64,000 bases of DNA, taken from the NCBI RefSeq assembly GCF_003260195.1, contig NZ_QEIH01000002.1:248001-312000 (forward strand), given 5' to 3'. The position numbers and the translations under genes are program-made. The notes beneath the pieces were generated by a model. The model made no database searches. It was not told the DNA's origin and saw only the letters and a list, made by a program, of their open reading frames with translations. Source of the DNA: Lutibacter citreus (GTDB lineage Bacteria > Bacteroidota > Bacteroidia > Flavobacteriales > Flavobacteriaceae). Below, one piece after another: positions 52,848 to 62,900 of this stretch. Positions within the stretch are counted from its first letter, which is position 1; each line of letters opens with the position of its first letter.

Positions 52848-55121
52848 TTAATTGATAATAGCAATCTTAGCTATAGAAGTTTTTTGTCTCTCAGAATCAA
52901 TTAAAAGAACAATGTATACTCCTGAAGCAACTTTTCTTCCTGCTAAATTTGTTTTGTTCCAAATAATTTTTCCACCAGAAGATTCTTCACCTTCTTTAAC
53001 ATTGGTTTCGAACACTAAATTACCTGCAGTATCAACAATCTTTAAATTAGTACCCTTAGGTAAATGCGCTCCATTCCTTCCATCTATAGTTATAAACTCA
53101 TTATTTTTAGTTGAGGGATTGGGATAAGCGTAAACCTCAGTTAAAGACTCTCCATATTCAGCTACATCACTATTAAAAGCAACAATACCTTTTGAAGTAG
53201 CAAAGTAAACTTTTCCAGATTCTTTATCAATTTCAATTTTATTAATTGCATTTGAAGGAAGTGGTGAATTATTTACATTAAAATTATGTAATGTTGTTTT
53301 ACCATCTGGGTTTGTCATTAGCACCCCTCCATTTGAAGTTCCAAACCATTTATTATTTGCGCCATCAATAGCTATTGTATTTACAGGCTGATCACCCAAT
53401 AATTTTTTAGCTATACCAGAATCATTTAAAATAATAACAGGTTCAGCATCAATATTTAGGTCACTCAATACATTTGCAGCATTATATAATACAACTAATC
53501 CTTTTAGTGTTCCAATCCATACTCTATTATTCTCATCTGCCTGAATCGCTCTTACATTAGGATCTGGTAAAGAACCTTTTGTTTGCTCTGTTACCAACGC
53601 TCTTTTTTTCTCTCCATTTTCATTAAAAACCAATGCTCCATTTCTTCTAGAGCCAATCCAAATATTATTTGCATTGTCAACTATTAATCCTCCTAAACCT
53701 AAAGCCCCACTTGTCATAATTGAACTCATATCAAATTCATCCCATGTTCCATCTGCGCTATACTTTTTTAATCGTTTATCAACCCAAGAATTTGCAATCC
53801 ATAAGTTTCCATCTTTATCAAATGCAGAACCATTAATTCTTGTTCTCCATTCTAAACCACTATTTAAATGTGTCCAGTGGTCAGTAATAATATTATTCTC
53901 AACAACTAACATCCCATTTCCGTAGGAGCTAATAAAAACTTTATTAATATTATCAGGATCAAAAGTAACATTAACCAAGTTAGTTACTTTAAAATCTTTA
54001 TAAGGAATGTTTATCCAGTTATCCCCATTAAAATGGTCAATACTCCTAGCTAAATTTCTAGGTGCATATGCACCGTCATAAGCTCCATATACCACCCACA
54101 AGTTTTCATTCTTAACTGAAATTGAAAATGGCAAATTAGATGTTGGACCCATTGGGTGAATTTCTTCAAAATTTGGTATACCTTCTTTAGTGCTTTTTAA
54201 CAAACCAAACTCTTGTGTAGCTATATAAAGTAAGTTATCCTCAAAAAAAGAAGTATTAAAGTTTGCATAAAAAGGCTGACTCGAATTAGTACTATATCTA
54301 AATTCTTCAATGTCAGATGAATTTAAAATATAAACCGCTCTTTGTGTGGTAATAGCTAAATTAGCTTTAGAAGAATTCAATTTCTTTATAGTTTGAAAAT
54401 TCTTAACTAATTGTAATTGATTATTATAAAATTTATATAATGAACCACCTTTTGAAACATAAACCTGTCCATTAAAAATTTCAATTGCTGAAAAGTTACC
54501 TGTAAAATATTGATTCCAACTATTAAAATCAATTAAATTAGGGCTTGAAACATCAGCTGTAAAAATTCCATTTTCAGTAACTGCATAAATAACATTTTCA
54601 TTAACTTTTACTTGGTTTACTTTTATTTCAGAAGATTGATCTCCAATAAAAAAAGTATCTCCGAATTGTAAATCTTTAATATTGTATTCTATAATCGCAA
54701 ATGCTGTAGAAATATATAATTTATCACCATATTCATAAATATTGTTAATACGCTTATCTCCAGAATAATTAAAATTAACAATATCCTTTGCTATGGAAAT
54801 ATTATTTTTTTTATCTACTATTTCTATAAGCCCCGTTTCATAACCTATAATAAGCTTTTCATTAGCTTTGCTATAAAACAAACAAGAAGTTTCTTCTCCT
54901 GAAAGGCCATTAACCGAAGATAGTTTAGAATTCTCTCCATTTAATAAATTGTGTATAAATACGGCATTATCAACTATAGAATAGATATTTTCATCAATTT
55001 TAATAAAATCTTTTACGTTATTATAGGAATAGAAATCTTCCCATTTATTTGAGTAATCAATTTGAGCCCAGATACTTGTATTAAAAAGTAAAACTAGTAA
55101 TATTTGAATTATTTTTTTCAT
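52848..55121 (-). CDS. porZ: T9SS attachment-complex protein PorZ
   Basis: PorZ is part of the cell-surface attachment complex of the type IX secretion system, with the sortase PorU; in Porphyromonas it delivers anionic lipopolysaccharide to cargo. The 757 residues consist of a signal peptide, two beta-propellers built of two-component-regulator-type repeats (for example DKDGNLWIANSW, DNANNIWIGSR, DENNRVWIGTLKG, DGANNKWFGTSNGG) and a C-terminal sorting-domain-like segment (VYAYPNPS to VYIVLLID). A -7 motif upstream shows that translation starts at 55121 and not at the ATG 12 bases earlier. The gene starts an operon with recO and the TonB receptor. Confidence 0.9.
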   Translation of the reverse strand: MKKIIQILLVLLFNTSIWAQIDYSNKWEDFYSYNNVKDFIKIDENIYSIVDNAVFIHNLLNGENSKLSSVNGLSGEETSCLFYSKANEKLIIGYETGLIEIVDKKNNISIAKDIVNFNYSGDKRINNIYEYGDKLYISTAFAIIEYNIKDLQFGDTFFIGDQSSEIKVNQVKVNENVIYAVTENGIFTADVSSPNLIDFNSWNQYFTGNFSAIEIFNGQVYVSKGGSLYKFYNNQLQLVKNFQTIKKLNSSKANLAITTQRAVYILNSSDIEEFRYSTNSSQPFYANFNTSFFEDNLLYIATQEFGLLKSTKEGIPNFEEIHPMGPTSNLPFSISVKNENLWVVYGAYDGAYAPRNLARSIDHFNGDNWINIPYKDFKVTNLVNVTFDPDNINKVFISSYGNGMLVVENNIITDHWTHLNSGLEWRTRINGSAFDKDGNLWIANSWVDKRLKKYSADGTWDEFDMSSIMTSGALGLGGLIVDNANNIWIGSRRNGALVFNENGEKKRALVTEQTKGSLPDPNVRAIQADENNRVWIGTLKGLVVLYNAANVLSDLNIDAEPVIILNDSGIAKKLLGDQPVNTIAIDGANNKWFGTSNGGVLMTNPDGKTTLHNFNVNNSPLPSNAINKIEIDKESGKVYFATSKGIVAFNSDVAEYGESLTEVYAYPNPSTKNNEFITIDGRNGAHLPKGTNLKIVDTAGNLVFETNVKEGEESSGGKIIWNKTNLAGRKVASGVYIVLLIDSERQKTSIAKIAIIN

Positions 55122-55130
55122 ATATAAATT

Positions 55131-55138
55131 CAAATATA
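55131..55138 (-). promoter_or_regulatory. -7 motif of porZ
   Basis: Minus strand TATATTTG. It overlaps the upstream ATG at 55133, so the porZ start must be the ATG at 55121, about five bases after the expected transcript start. Confidence 0.5.
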
Positions 55139-55187
55139 TCTATTAAAAATTTAAAAGGAAAGATATTAATTAGATAAAACTTTAGGC

Positions 55188-55233
55188 AAAAAAAAACCTC
55201 GAACATTGTAATACGTTACTACAATGTTCAAGG
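55188..55233 (-). terminator. Strong minus-strand terminator
   Basis: A ten-pair perfect stem GAACATTGTA/TACAATGTTC (55201-55210 with 55220-55229), extended by three more pairs across a mismatch, and followed on the minus strand by nine T (55188-55196). It lies 245 bases beyond the stop of the sensor kinase gene, and about 65 bases upstream of porZ. Confidence 0.85.
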
Positions 55234-55312
55234 AATAAATAAATCAACCCCAAAGACTTATTTAATGTTTTTAATGTAAAAAGTCAAAACCCCTCTTGAC
55301 TATAATACACTG
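55188..55312 (-). ncRNA. Candidate small RNA or structured 3' UTR
   Basis: In the 355-base gap between porZ and the kinase gene, the minus strand holds a promoter-like TATCTTTA (55313-55320), a hairpin AGTCAA/TTGACT (55282-55287 with 55296-55301) with loop GAGGGGTT, a GGGG stretch near 55250, and the strong terminator. Together they could form an RNA of about 120 bases. The alternative is the long 3' end of the kinase operon. No open frame longer than about 12 codons was seen here. Confidence 0.35.
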
Positions 55313-55476
55313 TAAAGATACACATAATTAACAATTATTAATTACAAATAAACAAACGCTACTAAAAAATTAATAAATGGAGTATTTAATTAAACAAATG
55401 GAGAAATCGCCTTATAAAACAAATGTTTTTCCGTAATAAAATCAAGTAAATCACATAATTGACAGTAAAATAGCCT

Positions 55477-56805
55477 TTAAAGTAAAGGGAATTTGATAGA
55501 AACCTGCGTACCTGTCGCTGTACTAGACGAAATATCTTTAGTGACTATATATACGTCTTTCTTTTGATATAACATCCTAATTCTATTCTCAGTTGCTTCA
55601 GCTCCAAAAAACTTACGTTTATTGGACATATTATTAGAAAGCTCCTTTGCTTTATTAATTCCTATTCCATTATCTAAAACTTCACATAAAACACTATTCC
55701 CTTCTTTCTTAATAGAAAGTTTAATCATTTTATCTCCTTCTTTTTTCATAATCCCGTGCCATATGGAATTCTCAATAAAAGGTTGCAAAAACATAGGAGG
55801 TACTTTTATATTATTTAAATTTATTTCATCTCCTACAATTACGTGGTATTCAAACCCACCTTTTACACGCATTTGCTCTAATTTAATATATAAGTCTAGT
55901 AATCTTAATTCCTCTGAAAGAGTTGATGTAGGACTTGATGAACTATTTAATATAGCTCTTATTAATTTTGAAAATTTAGTGATATAATCTGACGCTTTTT
56001 CCACCTCATTTTTTATCACGAAATTATTTATTGAATTTAATGAATTAAACAAGAAATGTGGATTCATTTGACTTTGCAAAGCAGTCATTTTTAACTCCTC
56101 CATTTCTTTTAGCTTTATAGCTAATCTAACTTCAGCATTCTTACTTTTTTGTTCAAATCTTTTTATTGTAAAACCAATTATTATTGAAAAAATTATACAT
56201 TGTAAAAATGCCCCAATGTATAGAAAAAATATTGGGTGAACTCCTTTACTAATAAAAAATTCTTTACCTATAATTACTTCTGAAAAAGTAATATTAGCTA
56301 AGATTAAATATATTGCGGATCCAACTACAAAATATTTCGAAAAATCATCTTTAATTCTTGTGAAAATTATATAATATGATATAATTGTAAAAATTGTTAA
56401 GAGAGGAGCTACAAATGTAAAAACCTTAATTTGAAAATTATATCCTAAAGCAAATTGAATTAAAATAAAAAATGGAGATAATATTAAGAGGGTAACTGTT
56501 TCAATTGAAAAATACCTATCCCATTTAATTAAATAAGTTCTGGTTTCTAATAAATGCCTAGCAAAAGAAATATAAGCTGCATATGCCAAAAATTGAATTG
56601 TAAAATTCACATATTTGTATATTTCACTTACAAAACCATAACTAATACCGTTTAAAAAATAAATAGTTAAAGCAAGTAAATACAAGCTATAATATAAGTA
56701 TAATTTACTTTTATTTTGAAAATAAATTAAAAAATGATAAATAAACAAAACGAATAAACCGCCCCTAATCCAGGAATATATTTCAGAATGAACGTCTAAT
56801 AACAT
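55477..56805 (-). CDS. Sensor histidine kinase, LytS-type (HPK7/8)
   Basis: A 442-residue membrane kinase. The N-terminal 210 residues form about seven transmembrane helices of the 7TMR-DISM type, without a periplasmic sensor domain. A short coiled coil precedes the His_kinase domain, with the phosphorylated His in QMNPHFLFNSLNSI, and an ATPase domain with EVLDNGIGI. The gene for its LytTR-family regulator lies three bases upstream, so both form one operon. Kinases of this type in Bacteroidetes respond to envelope or lipid signals, but the ligand is not known. Confidence 0.9.
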   Translation of the reverse strand: MLLDVHSEIYSWIRGGLFVLFIYHFLIYFQNKSKLYLYYSLYLLALTIYFLNGISYGFVSEIYKYVNFTIQFLAYAAYISFARHLLETRTYLIKWDRYFSIETVTLLILSPFFILIQFALGYNFQIKVFTFVAPLLTIFTIISYYIIFTRIKDDFSKYFVVGSAIYLILANITFSEVIIGKEFFISKGVHPIFFLYIGAFLQCIIFSIIIGFTIKRFEQKSKNAEVRLAIKLKEMEELKMTALQSQMNPHFLFNSLNSINNFVIKNEVEKASDYITKFSKLIRAILNSSSSPTSTLSEELRLLDLYIKLEQMRVKGGFEYHVIVGDEINLNNIKVPPMFLQPFIENSIWHGIMKKEGDKMIKLSIKKEGNSVLCEVLDNGIGINKAKELSNNMSNKRKFFGAEATENRIRMLYQKKDVYIVTKDISSSTATGTQVSIKFPLL

Positions 56806-56808
56806 TCC

Positions 56809-57546
56809 TTAATCCAGATAAAGTTTTTTGAATAATTCCGCCTTTCTATTTCTACTTATACTAGCTGTTAAACCATTAGTCATGATTAATTCACCACCTA
56901 ATCCCTTTAAATATTCTTTAACATGATTTAAATTAATTAAATATGAATTATGAACTCTAAAAAAGTTTGGAAACAAGAATTTCTTTTCAACTTCTTTTAA
57001 AGTTTTGGAAACTAAAATTTGCTGCTCAGATTTTAAGTAAATTGTAGTATAACTTTTATCCGATTTTAACATAACAACATCATCTTTATCTAATAAATAA
57101 ACCTTTCCATCTGCTGAAATGTTTATCTTATCATTGTTGTCGTTCAAATTATTTAATAAAAGCTGTAATTTATTTTCAAGAAAATCTCCTTTTCTAGACA
57201 TATTTATTTTCTCAACTGAAGCCAATAATTCATCTTTATCAACTGGTTTCAATAAATAATCTATTGCTGAAACTTTAATTGCTTTTAACGCAAACTCATC
57301 ATGAGCTGTCGTAAAAATTAAATTAAAATCTCTGTTTTCTAATTTTTCAATCATCGTAAATCCATCCATCTCAGGCATTTGAATGTCTAGAAAAACTACA
57401 TCAGGTTTCATCTCATTTATAATCCCGATAGCTTTCACAGGTGAATTACAAGTAGTAACTTCAATATTTTCAACATATTTCGTTAATTTCCACTCAAGAG
57501 CTTCTAAGGCATCCTGTTCGTCATCAACAAGTAGAATTTGCATCAT
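56809..57546 (-). CDS. LytTR-family response regulator
   Basis: A 245-residue regulator with a receiver domain (DDEQD at 8-12, phosphorylated Asp in VVFLDIQMPEMDGF, Lys in YLLKPVD) and a C-terminal LytTR DNA-binding domain (about 140-243, KSYTTIYLKS, FRVHNSYLINLNHVKEY). Two ATG codons lie side by side at the start (57546 and 57543); either may be used. It is the partner of the kinase encoded immediately downstream. LytTR regulators bind imperfect direct repeats; none could be assigned here. Confidence 0.92.
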   Translation of the reverse strand: MMQILLVDDEQDALEALEWKLTKYVENIEVTTCNSPVKAIGIINEMKPDVVFLDIQMPEMDGFTMIEKLENRDFNLIFTTAHDEFALKAIKVSAIDYLLKPVDKDELLASVEKINMSRKGDFLENKLQLLLNNLNDNNDKINISADGKVYLLDKDDVVMLKSDKSYTTIYLKSEQQILVSKTLKEVEKKFLFPNFFRVHNSYLINLNHVKEYLKGLGGELIMTNGLTASISRNRKAELFKKLYLD

Positions 57547-57615
57547 AATATTTAGGGCTGGCGTTGATTAATTATTCTGCAAGATACAATTTTTGATTAC
57601 ATCCTCAAAAACTTA

Positions 57616-59967
57616 TTATCTAATTTCAATTTTGCCATAAATTTCATTACCAAATTCATCAACCACTGTGAGTAAAAATTGCCCCTTCTTTGGCAGAACT
57701 TCAATTTCATGAAAACCCTGAGTTTCCCTTAAAAATTCATTGTTTAAATACCAAAAAACTTTTGTTTCTGGATTTGAATGAACTAATTTAAATACAATTG
57801 GCAATTGGTTTTCAGAGAAATCTTTAGCTATATAAAAAGTCTCATTTTCTTTTGGACTAATAAATTCCATTTTAGCTTTATCTTCACTAGAACAATCACT
57901 TCTAAAACTTGGCAATAATCTATAAAATGGATTACTTTTTTCGTAATAAAATTCCATTAATGGCGGTAACACAAACCAACTTTTATGCACCATATTACTT
58001 AGTTTTTCACAAGAGGTATTAACCTGGTATTGTTCATTTTTATCTAAATGTACCCATAAATGATATGGACAAGGTTTTGTTTTTAAGCCTGCTCGTTGCA
58101 CAAAAACAGAATCTTTTTGTTCGCAAATTTCACTTGCTCTATAACCGCTTTTACTACAAATAGGAATTTTTACTAACTCATCAAAAGGTTTTTCAAACCA
58201 ACTATTTTGAGGTAAATAATTAAACACATCAAAAAGAATTGGTGCAGCCGTTGAAACTCCTACCAAACCAGGCCTACCTTCTCCATCTGCATTTCCAACC
58301 CAAACACCAACCACATACTTCTTAGTTGCTCCAATTGCCCAAGCATCTCTATAACCAAAACTTGTTCCTGTTTTCCAAGCAATTTTATTTGCATCATCAA
58401 AAAACTCCCAATTTTGTTCTCCTTCTGGTCTATTTACCTTGTTTAAACTTTCAAAAGTTAAATACGAGGATCCTGCATCAAAAAGGGTTTTTTCTATTGA
58501 TATTTTTCCGAAATTGGGTTTAAAATTTTTTAAATATGAAGGTTCTAAAAATTCATTGGTATAATATTTTCCTTGAGTATCATCATAATGATTAATTGTT
58601 GAAGCCATTGAAGCATAGCTTTTACTTAAATCCCATAAATTACTTTCTGCCCCACCTAAAATTAACGATAATCCATAATGGTTGGCATTAAATTTTATGT
58701 CTTTTAACTTCAACTCTTTTAAATAATGGTAAAACCTATCCAAACCAAAACTCTGCAACATTTTAACCGCAGGTATATTTAATGAACGTGACAAAGCTTT
58801 ACTTGCAGGAACAGCTCCAGAAAATTTTTTATTAAAATTCTCTGGCTTATAACTCGCAATCTGAGTTGGTACATCTGCAACTAACGTATTAGGCAATAAA
58901 TCTCCAGCATCTAGCATTGCAGCATACAAAAAAGGCTTTAAAATACTACCAGTACTCCTTGGCTTGTCTATAATATCAACATCTTTTTGGTGTTTTTTTG
59001 AAGTTGGGGAATTTCCAACATATGCCAAAACTTGTCGTGTTTCAATATCTAAAACCAACACAGCAATATTGTAAATTTCATTCTTACTTAATTCGTTATA
59101 ATGTGTTTTTACAATTTCATTTACATTATGTTGTAAGCCTATCTTTACAGAAGTTTTAATCCGTTTCCCTTTTGAATCCTCAACTACTTTTTGAAGTAAA
59201 TGTTTTGCCATTTGAGGAATTTGATAAGGTTTTTGTGGTAATTCTTCTTCTAACGCTAATTCATAAGTTAGTTTATCTATAATTTCTTCATCAAATAATT
59301 TTTTTAACAAACGGTTTCTCTTCAATAATAATTTTTGTTGATTCTTACCTGGATATATTAAACTTGGTGCATTTGGTAAAACTGCTAAGGTTGCGCTTTC
59401 AGCCCAAGACAGTTCATTTGAAAACCGACCAAAATATCGCCACGAAGCTACATCCAAACCTACAACGTTTCCACCAAAAGGTGCATTTGAGGAATACAAT
59501 GAAAGTATTTTTTCTTTTGAATAACGAAGCTCTAATCGAGTTGCTAAAACCAATTCCTTTAATTTCTCAAAATAGGTTCTTTTTTTATTTTTTCGAGACA
59601 ATCTAATTACTTGCTGCGTAATTGTACTCCCTCCTCTTTTTACTTTTTTAGATTTTATATTTTCAGAAAGTGCTTTAAATATTGAAATAGGGTTAAATCC
59701 CGGATGTTTATAAAAATAAGCATCTTCAAAATTTACAATACATTGCTGAAATTTATACGGAACACTATCATTTTGAGGAAACCTCCACTGTCCATCTTCA
59801 GCAATTTTAGCACCTAATAATTCACCTTCAACACTTTCAATAACTGTTGAAGTAGGACTTTTAAATAACTGTTTTGGTAACGAAAAATAATAAGCCGTTA
59901 TTAAAATAACGGCTATTATTAATTTAATTTTATGTTTTGAAATTATATTCATTAAAAATTTCATCAT
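57616..59967 (-). CDS. pbpC: Penicillin-binding protein 1C
   Basis: A 783-residue bifunctional peptidoglycan synthase. After a membrane anchor (about 13-29) there is a GT51 glycosyltransferase domain with the catalytic Glu in FEDAYFYKHPG and the GGSTITQQ motif. A transpeptidase domain follows with SxxK (GSILKPF), SLN (SRSLNIPAV) and KTG (WKTGTSFG). The C-terminal BiPBP_C domain has several cysteines. The gene follows the alpha-2-macroglobulin gene by 32 bases. The pair is known from many bacteria and may repair the wall while trapping proteases at breaches. Confidence 0.96.
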   Translation of the reverse strand: MMKFLMNIISKHKIKLIIAVILITAYYFSLPKQLFKSPTSTVIESVEGELLGAKIAEDGQWRFPQNDSVPYKFQQCIVNFEDAYFYKHPGFNPISIFKALSENIKSKKVKRGGSTITQQVIRLSRKNKKRTYFEKLKELVLATRLELRYSKEKILSLYSSNAPFGGNVVGLDVASWRYFGRFSNELSWAESATLAVLPNAPSLIYPGKNQQKLLLKRNRLLKKLFDEEIIDKLTYELALEEELPQKPYQIPQMAKHLLQKVVEDSKGKRIKTSVKIGLQHNVNEIVKTHYNELSKNEIYNIAVLVLDIETRQVLAYVGNSPTSKKHQKDVDIIDKPRSTGSILKPFLYAAMLDAGDLLPNTLVADVPTQIASYKPENFNKKFSGAVPASKALSRSLNIPAVKMLQSFGLDRFYHYLKELKLKDIKFNANHYGLSLILGGAESNLWDLSKSYASMASTINHYDDTQGKYYTNEFLEPSYLKNFKPNFGKISIEKTLFDAGSSYLTFESLNKVNRPEGEQNWEFFDDANKIAWKTGTSFGYRDAWAIGATKKYVVGVWVGNADGEGRPGLVGVSTAAPILFDVFNYLPQNSWFEKPFDELVKIPICSKSGYRASEICEQKDSVFVQRAGLKTKPCPYHLWVHLDKNEQYQVNTSCEKLSNMVHKSWFVLPPLMEFYYEKSNPFYRLLPSFRSDCSSEDKAKMEFISPKENETFYIAKDFSENQLPIVFKLVHSNPETKVFWYLNNEFLRETQGFHEIEVLPKKGQFLLTVVDEFGNEIYGKIEIR

Positions 59968-59999
59968 TCCAAAATAAATTCAGGTTGACGAATCTAAAG

Positions 60000-62900
60000 T
60001 TATTTTATTACCTCAATCCATTTACCAGTTGTACGGGTAAAATAATCATTATCATACATTGCTTCTGCTTGAACTCCGTATAAATAATAATTACCTAAAT
60101 ACGATGCGTTCAATAATACTTTAAACGTTTTAGATTTATTCTTACTTAAGTTGAAATAAAAGTTAACTCTGTCATCTCTAATATCCGTAAAATTAGCATT
60201 TCCTGTCGCTGTGTTTCCAAAATCTGTAAAACGCGTGTTTACAATTTCCCATCCCGAAGGGAAAATTTCTGTTAAAGCAATGTCATACACATCTTCTGGT
60301 TTTAAATTACTCACAGTAACTTCAGCAACAAACTCTGTTCCTTGTGAAAGTTTAGAAATATCAAGCGTTTTCCCTTTTGAATCTTTATAACTTACTGTTA
60401 CACCTAAACCACGTTTTTCAGAAATTTCTTTTCCTAATGGTAAAATTCCAGAATTCAATACATTTACAAATACTAAATTACTTTCGGCATTCGTAATTGT
60501 TATAAAATTAGCTCCTTCAATAACTTTTAAATCTCTTTGTGCAATAGCAAACTCTGTAATTACACTTTCTTGTTTTCCTCCATTAATTACATACTTTAAT
60601 TTAACAAATTTCCCTCCATTAACCTCTACCATTTTTGCCATTGAAAGCAAACTATATGCAGTAGTTTGCGTACTCATCCAGCTTTTTGAAGACAAGCGTT
60701 TTGCTATTAGTTTTGCCAACTCTCTAGATTGTTTATCGCCAGTTAACAACATTGTTTCCATTGCCATTGCACGGTTTCTATCTACTGAACCATATGTGTA
60801 ATAATCATATCTTGATGAAGTAAAATTAATGTTTGCTGTATTTGCTATTTTAATTGCTGCTTCCTTTTGACTCGCCAATGCATATGCAGCAGCCAAACGC
60901 CATTTTGCGTTGTTTGAAAGCTCACTAAACTCACGTAAACGGTTCATAGCACCTAAATCTGGATGCCCTGCTAAAGCCAATGTATATAATCTATACGCTT
61001 GTGCTAAATCTGAATTATAACTCTTATAACTAGGTCTCCAATCACGAGCAGCTTGTTTTTGATATTTTAACCAATTACTCATAAAAGTTAATGGTAATAC
61101 AAATCCTTTTTTCTCGGCTTCAATCATAAAATGACCAGCGTAACTTGTTCCCCAATCATTTGCTGAATTTTGTCCCATCCAATAACTTAAACCTCCACTT
61201 GGAGTTTGAAAATCGCCTAAACGCTCAATTCCATTTTTAATATTATCGGTCATTTTTTGTTTTTGCTGCATAGGTAAATCAAAAATATCGCCTAAATATA
61301 ACTGCGGAAATACACTTGAAGTTGTCTGCTCCACGCAACCGTGAGGATACTGAATTAAATATTGTAATCTTCTTGTAAAATCCATTGCTGGCAACGTAGA
61401 AAATTCTACAGTTGCGGTATTGCTTCCTTTTATTCCGAAGGTTTCAAAATTAATAGTTTGTGTAGCATTTGGTTCTAACTCAACCGCAATTGATTTAGAT
61501 GAAATTGGATTTGGATTTACCACATCAATCTCAACTTTATAAATAGATTTTTCTCCATTTCCTTGGGCAATCACTTCAATTGTCCCAATTCCTTTTGCTT
61601 CAGAAACATCTAAATTAAAATATGCCATTTTTTCATCAGGATTAGCAAAAGTTAGTTTTTGATTTTGCTCTCCAATAACTTTAATTCCATCAGATAATTT
61701 TAAACTTACTATTACATTTTTCACCTTATTTTCCATAGCAAAAACAGTAACAGGTAATGTTACTTTTTCACCCGGACTTAACTTTCTTGGTAAAGATGAC
61801 AATACCATTAACGGTTTACGAACCGGAGTTGTTTCATCAATTTTTCCATAAGCTCCTTTCGCATTATCACCTGCAATAACCATAGTTCTTACCGAACCAA
61901 TATATTTTGGTAATTGAATGTTGTGCGAAGTTGTTTTTCCTTTTGTTAACACAAACGGACCCATATAACGCACCACAGGTTTAAACCTGTTTGCTTTTTT
62001 GTTTTTTCCTGCCGCCGCATCACCATCACCACCAATAGCAAATACTTGTTCAATACTTCCACCAAAAGCCCCAATAACATCATCAAAAATATCCCAAGTT
62101 TTTACACCTAAAGCTTCACGAGTATAAAATGCATCCCAAATTTGAGGTGTTTTAAAACGAGTTAAATCTAACAATCCTTCTTCAACAATAGCAATTGTAT
62201 AGGTCATTCGCTTACCTGATTTTTCACTTACTTTTAAGGTGAATTTTTCTTCAGGTTTTAACACTTTTGGCATTTTAATTTGTGGTTCTAATCGTGTTGA
62301 TGGATCTTCAACCAAAATAGGAATAACACCATATAAACGCAACGGTAAATCATTGGCCGTGCTTGCGTGCGGTTGCAATAGTGAAATGTTTATAAACACA
62401 TTTGGTGTCATTTCTGAAGTAATAGGAATTTCAACCGTTGTTTCGCCTTTTTGTGTTTTTTGCCAAACGGTTTGTAATACTTCTGTTCCGTTTTCAATAC
62501 TTATTAAAGCCCTTCCTTCGGTTCCTGATGGGAACGTAACTTTAGCAGTTTCCCCAACATTGTAGTTTTCTTTATCTGCTGAAAAAACTAACATTTTTGA
62601 AGCTTCAGGATCGTTAGTTGGCCGTTTCCACCAATTTTTATAGAAATAAGCCGTTCTACCTGTTGCGTGACCACTTTTATGGTCCATTACTCTTATTAAA
62701 AATCGTCCTCCATCATTATCCGGAACATTAATTGTAAAAGCTCCTTTTCCTTCTAAATTAGTATTTACTTTTAGTTTTTTGAAAGGTTTATGATATTTAT
62801 TACCATCATAAGAAGAAATATCATCATAGGAAGAACTCCACCACCAACGCCATTTAATTTGATAAACTTCAACTTCTAATCCATTCCTAGCAACTGGTTT

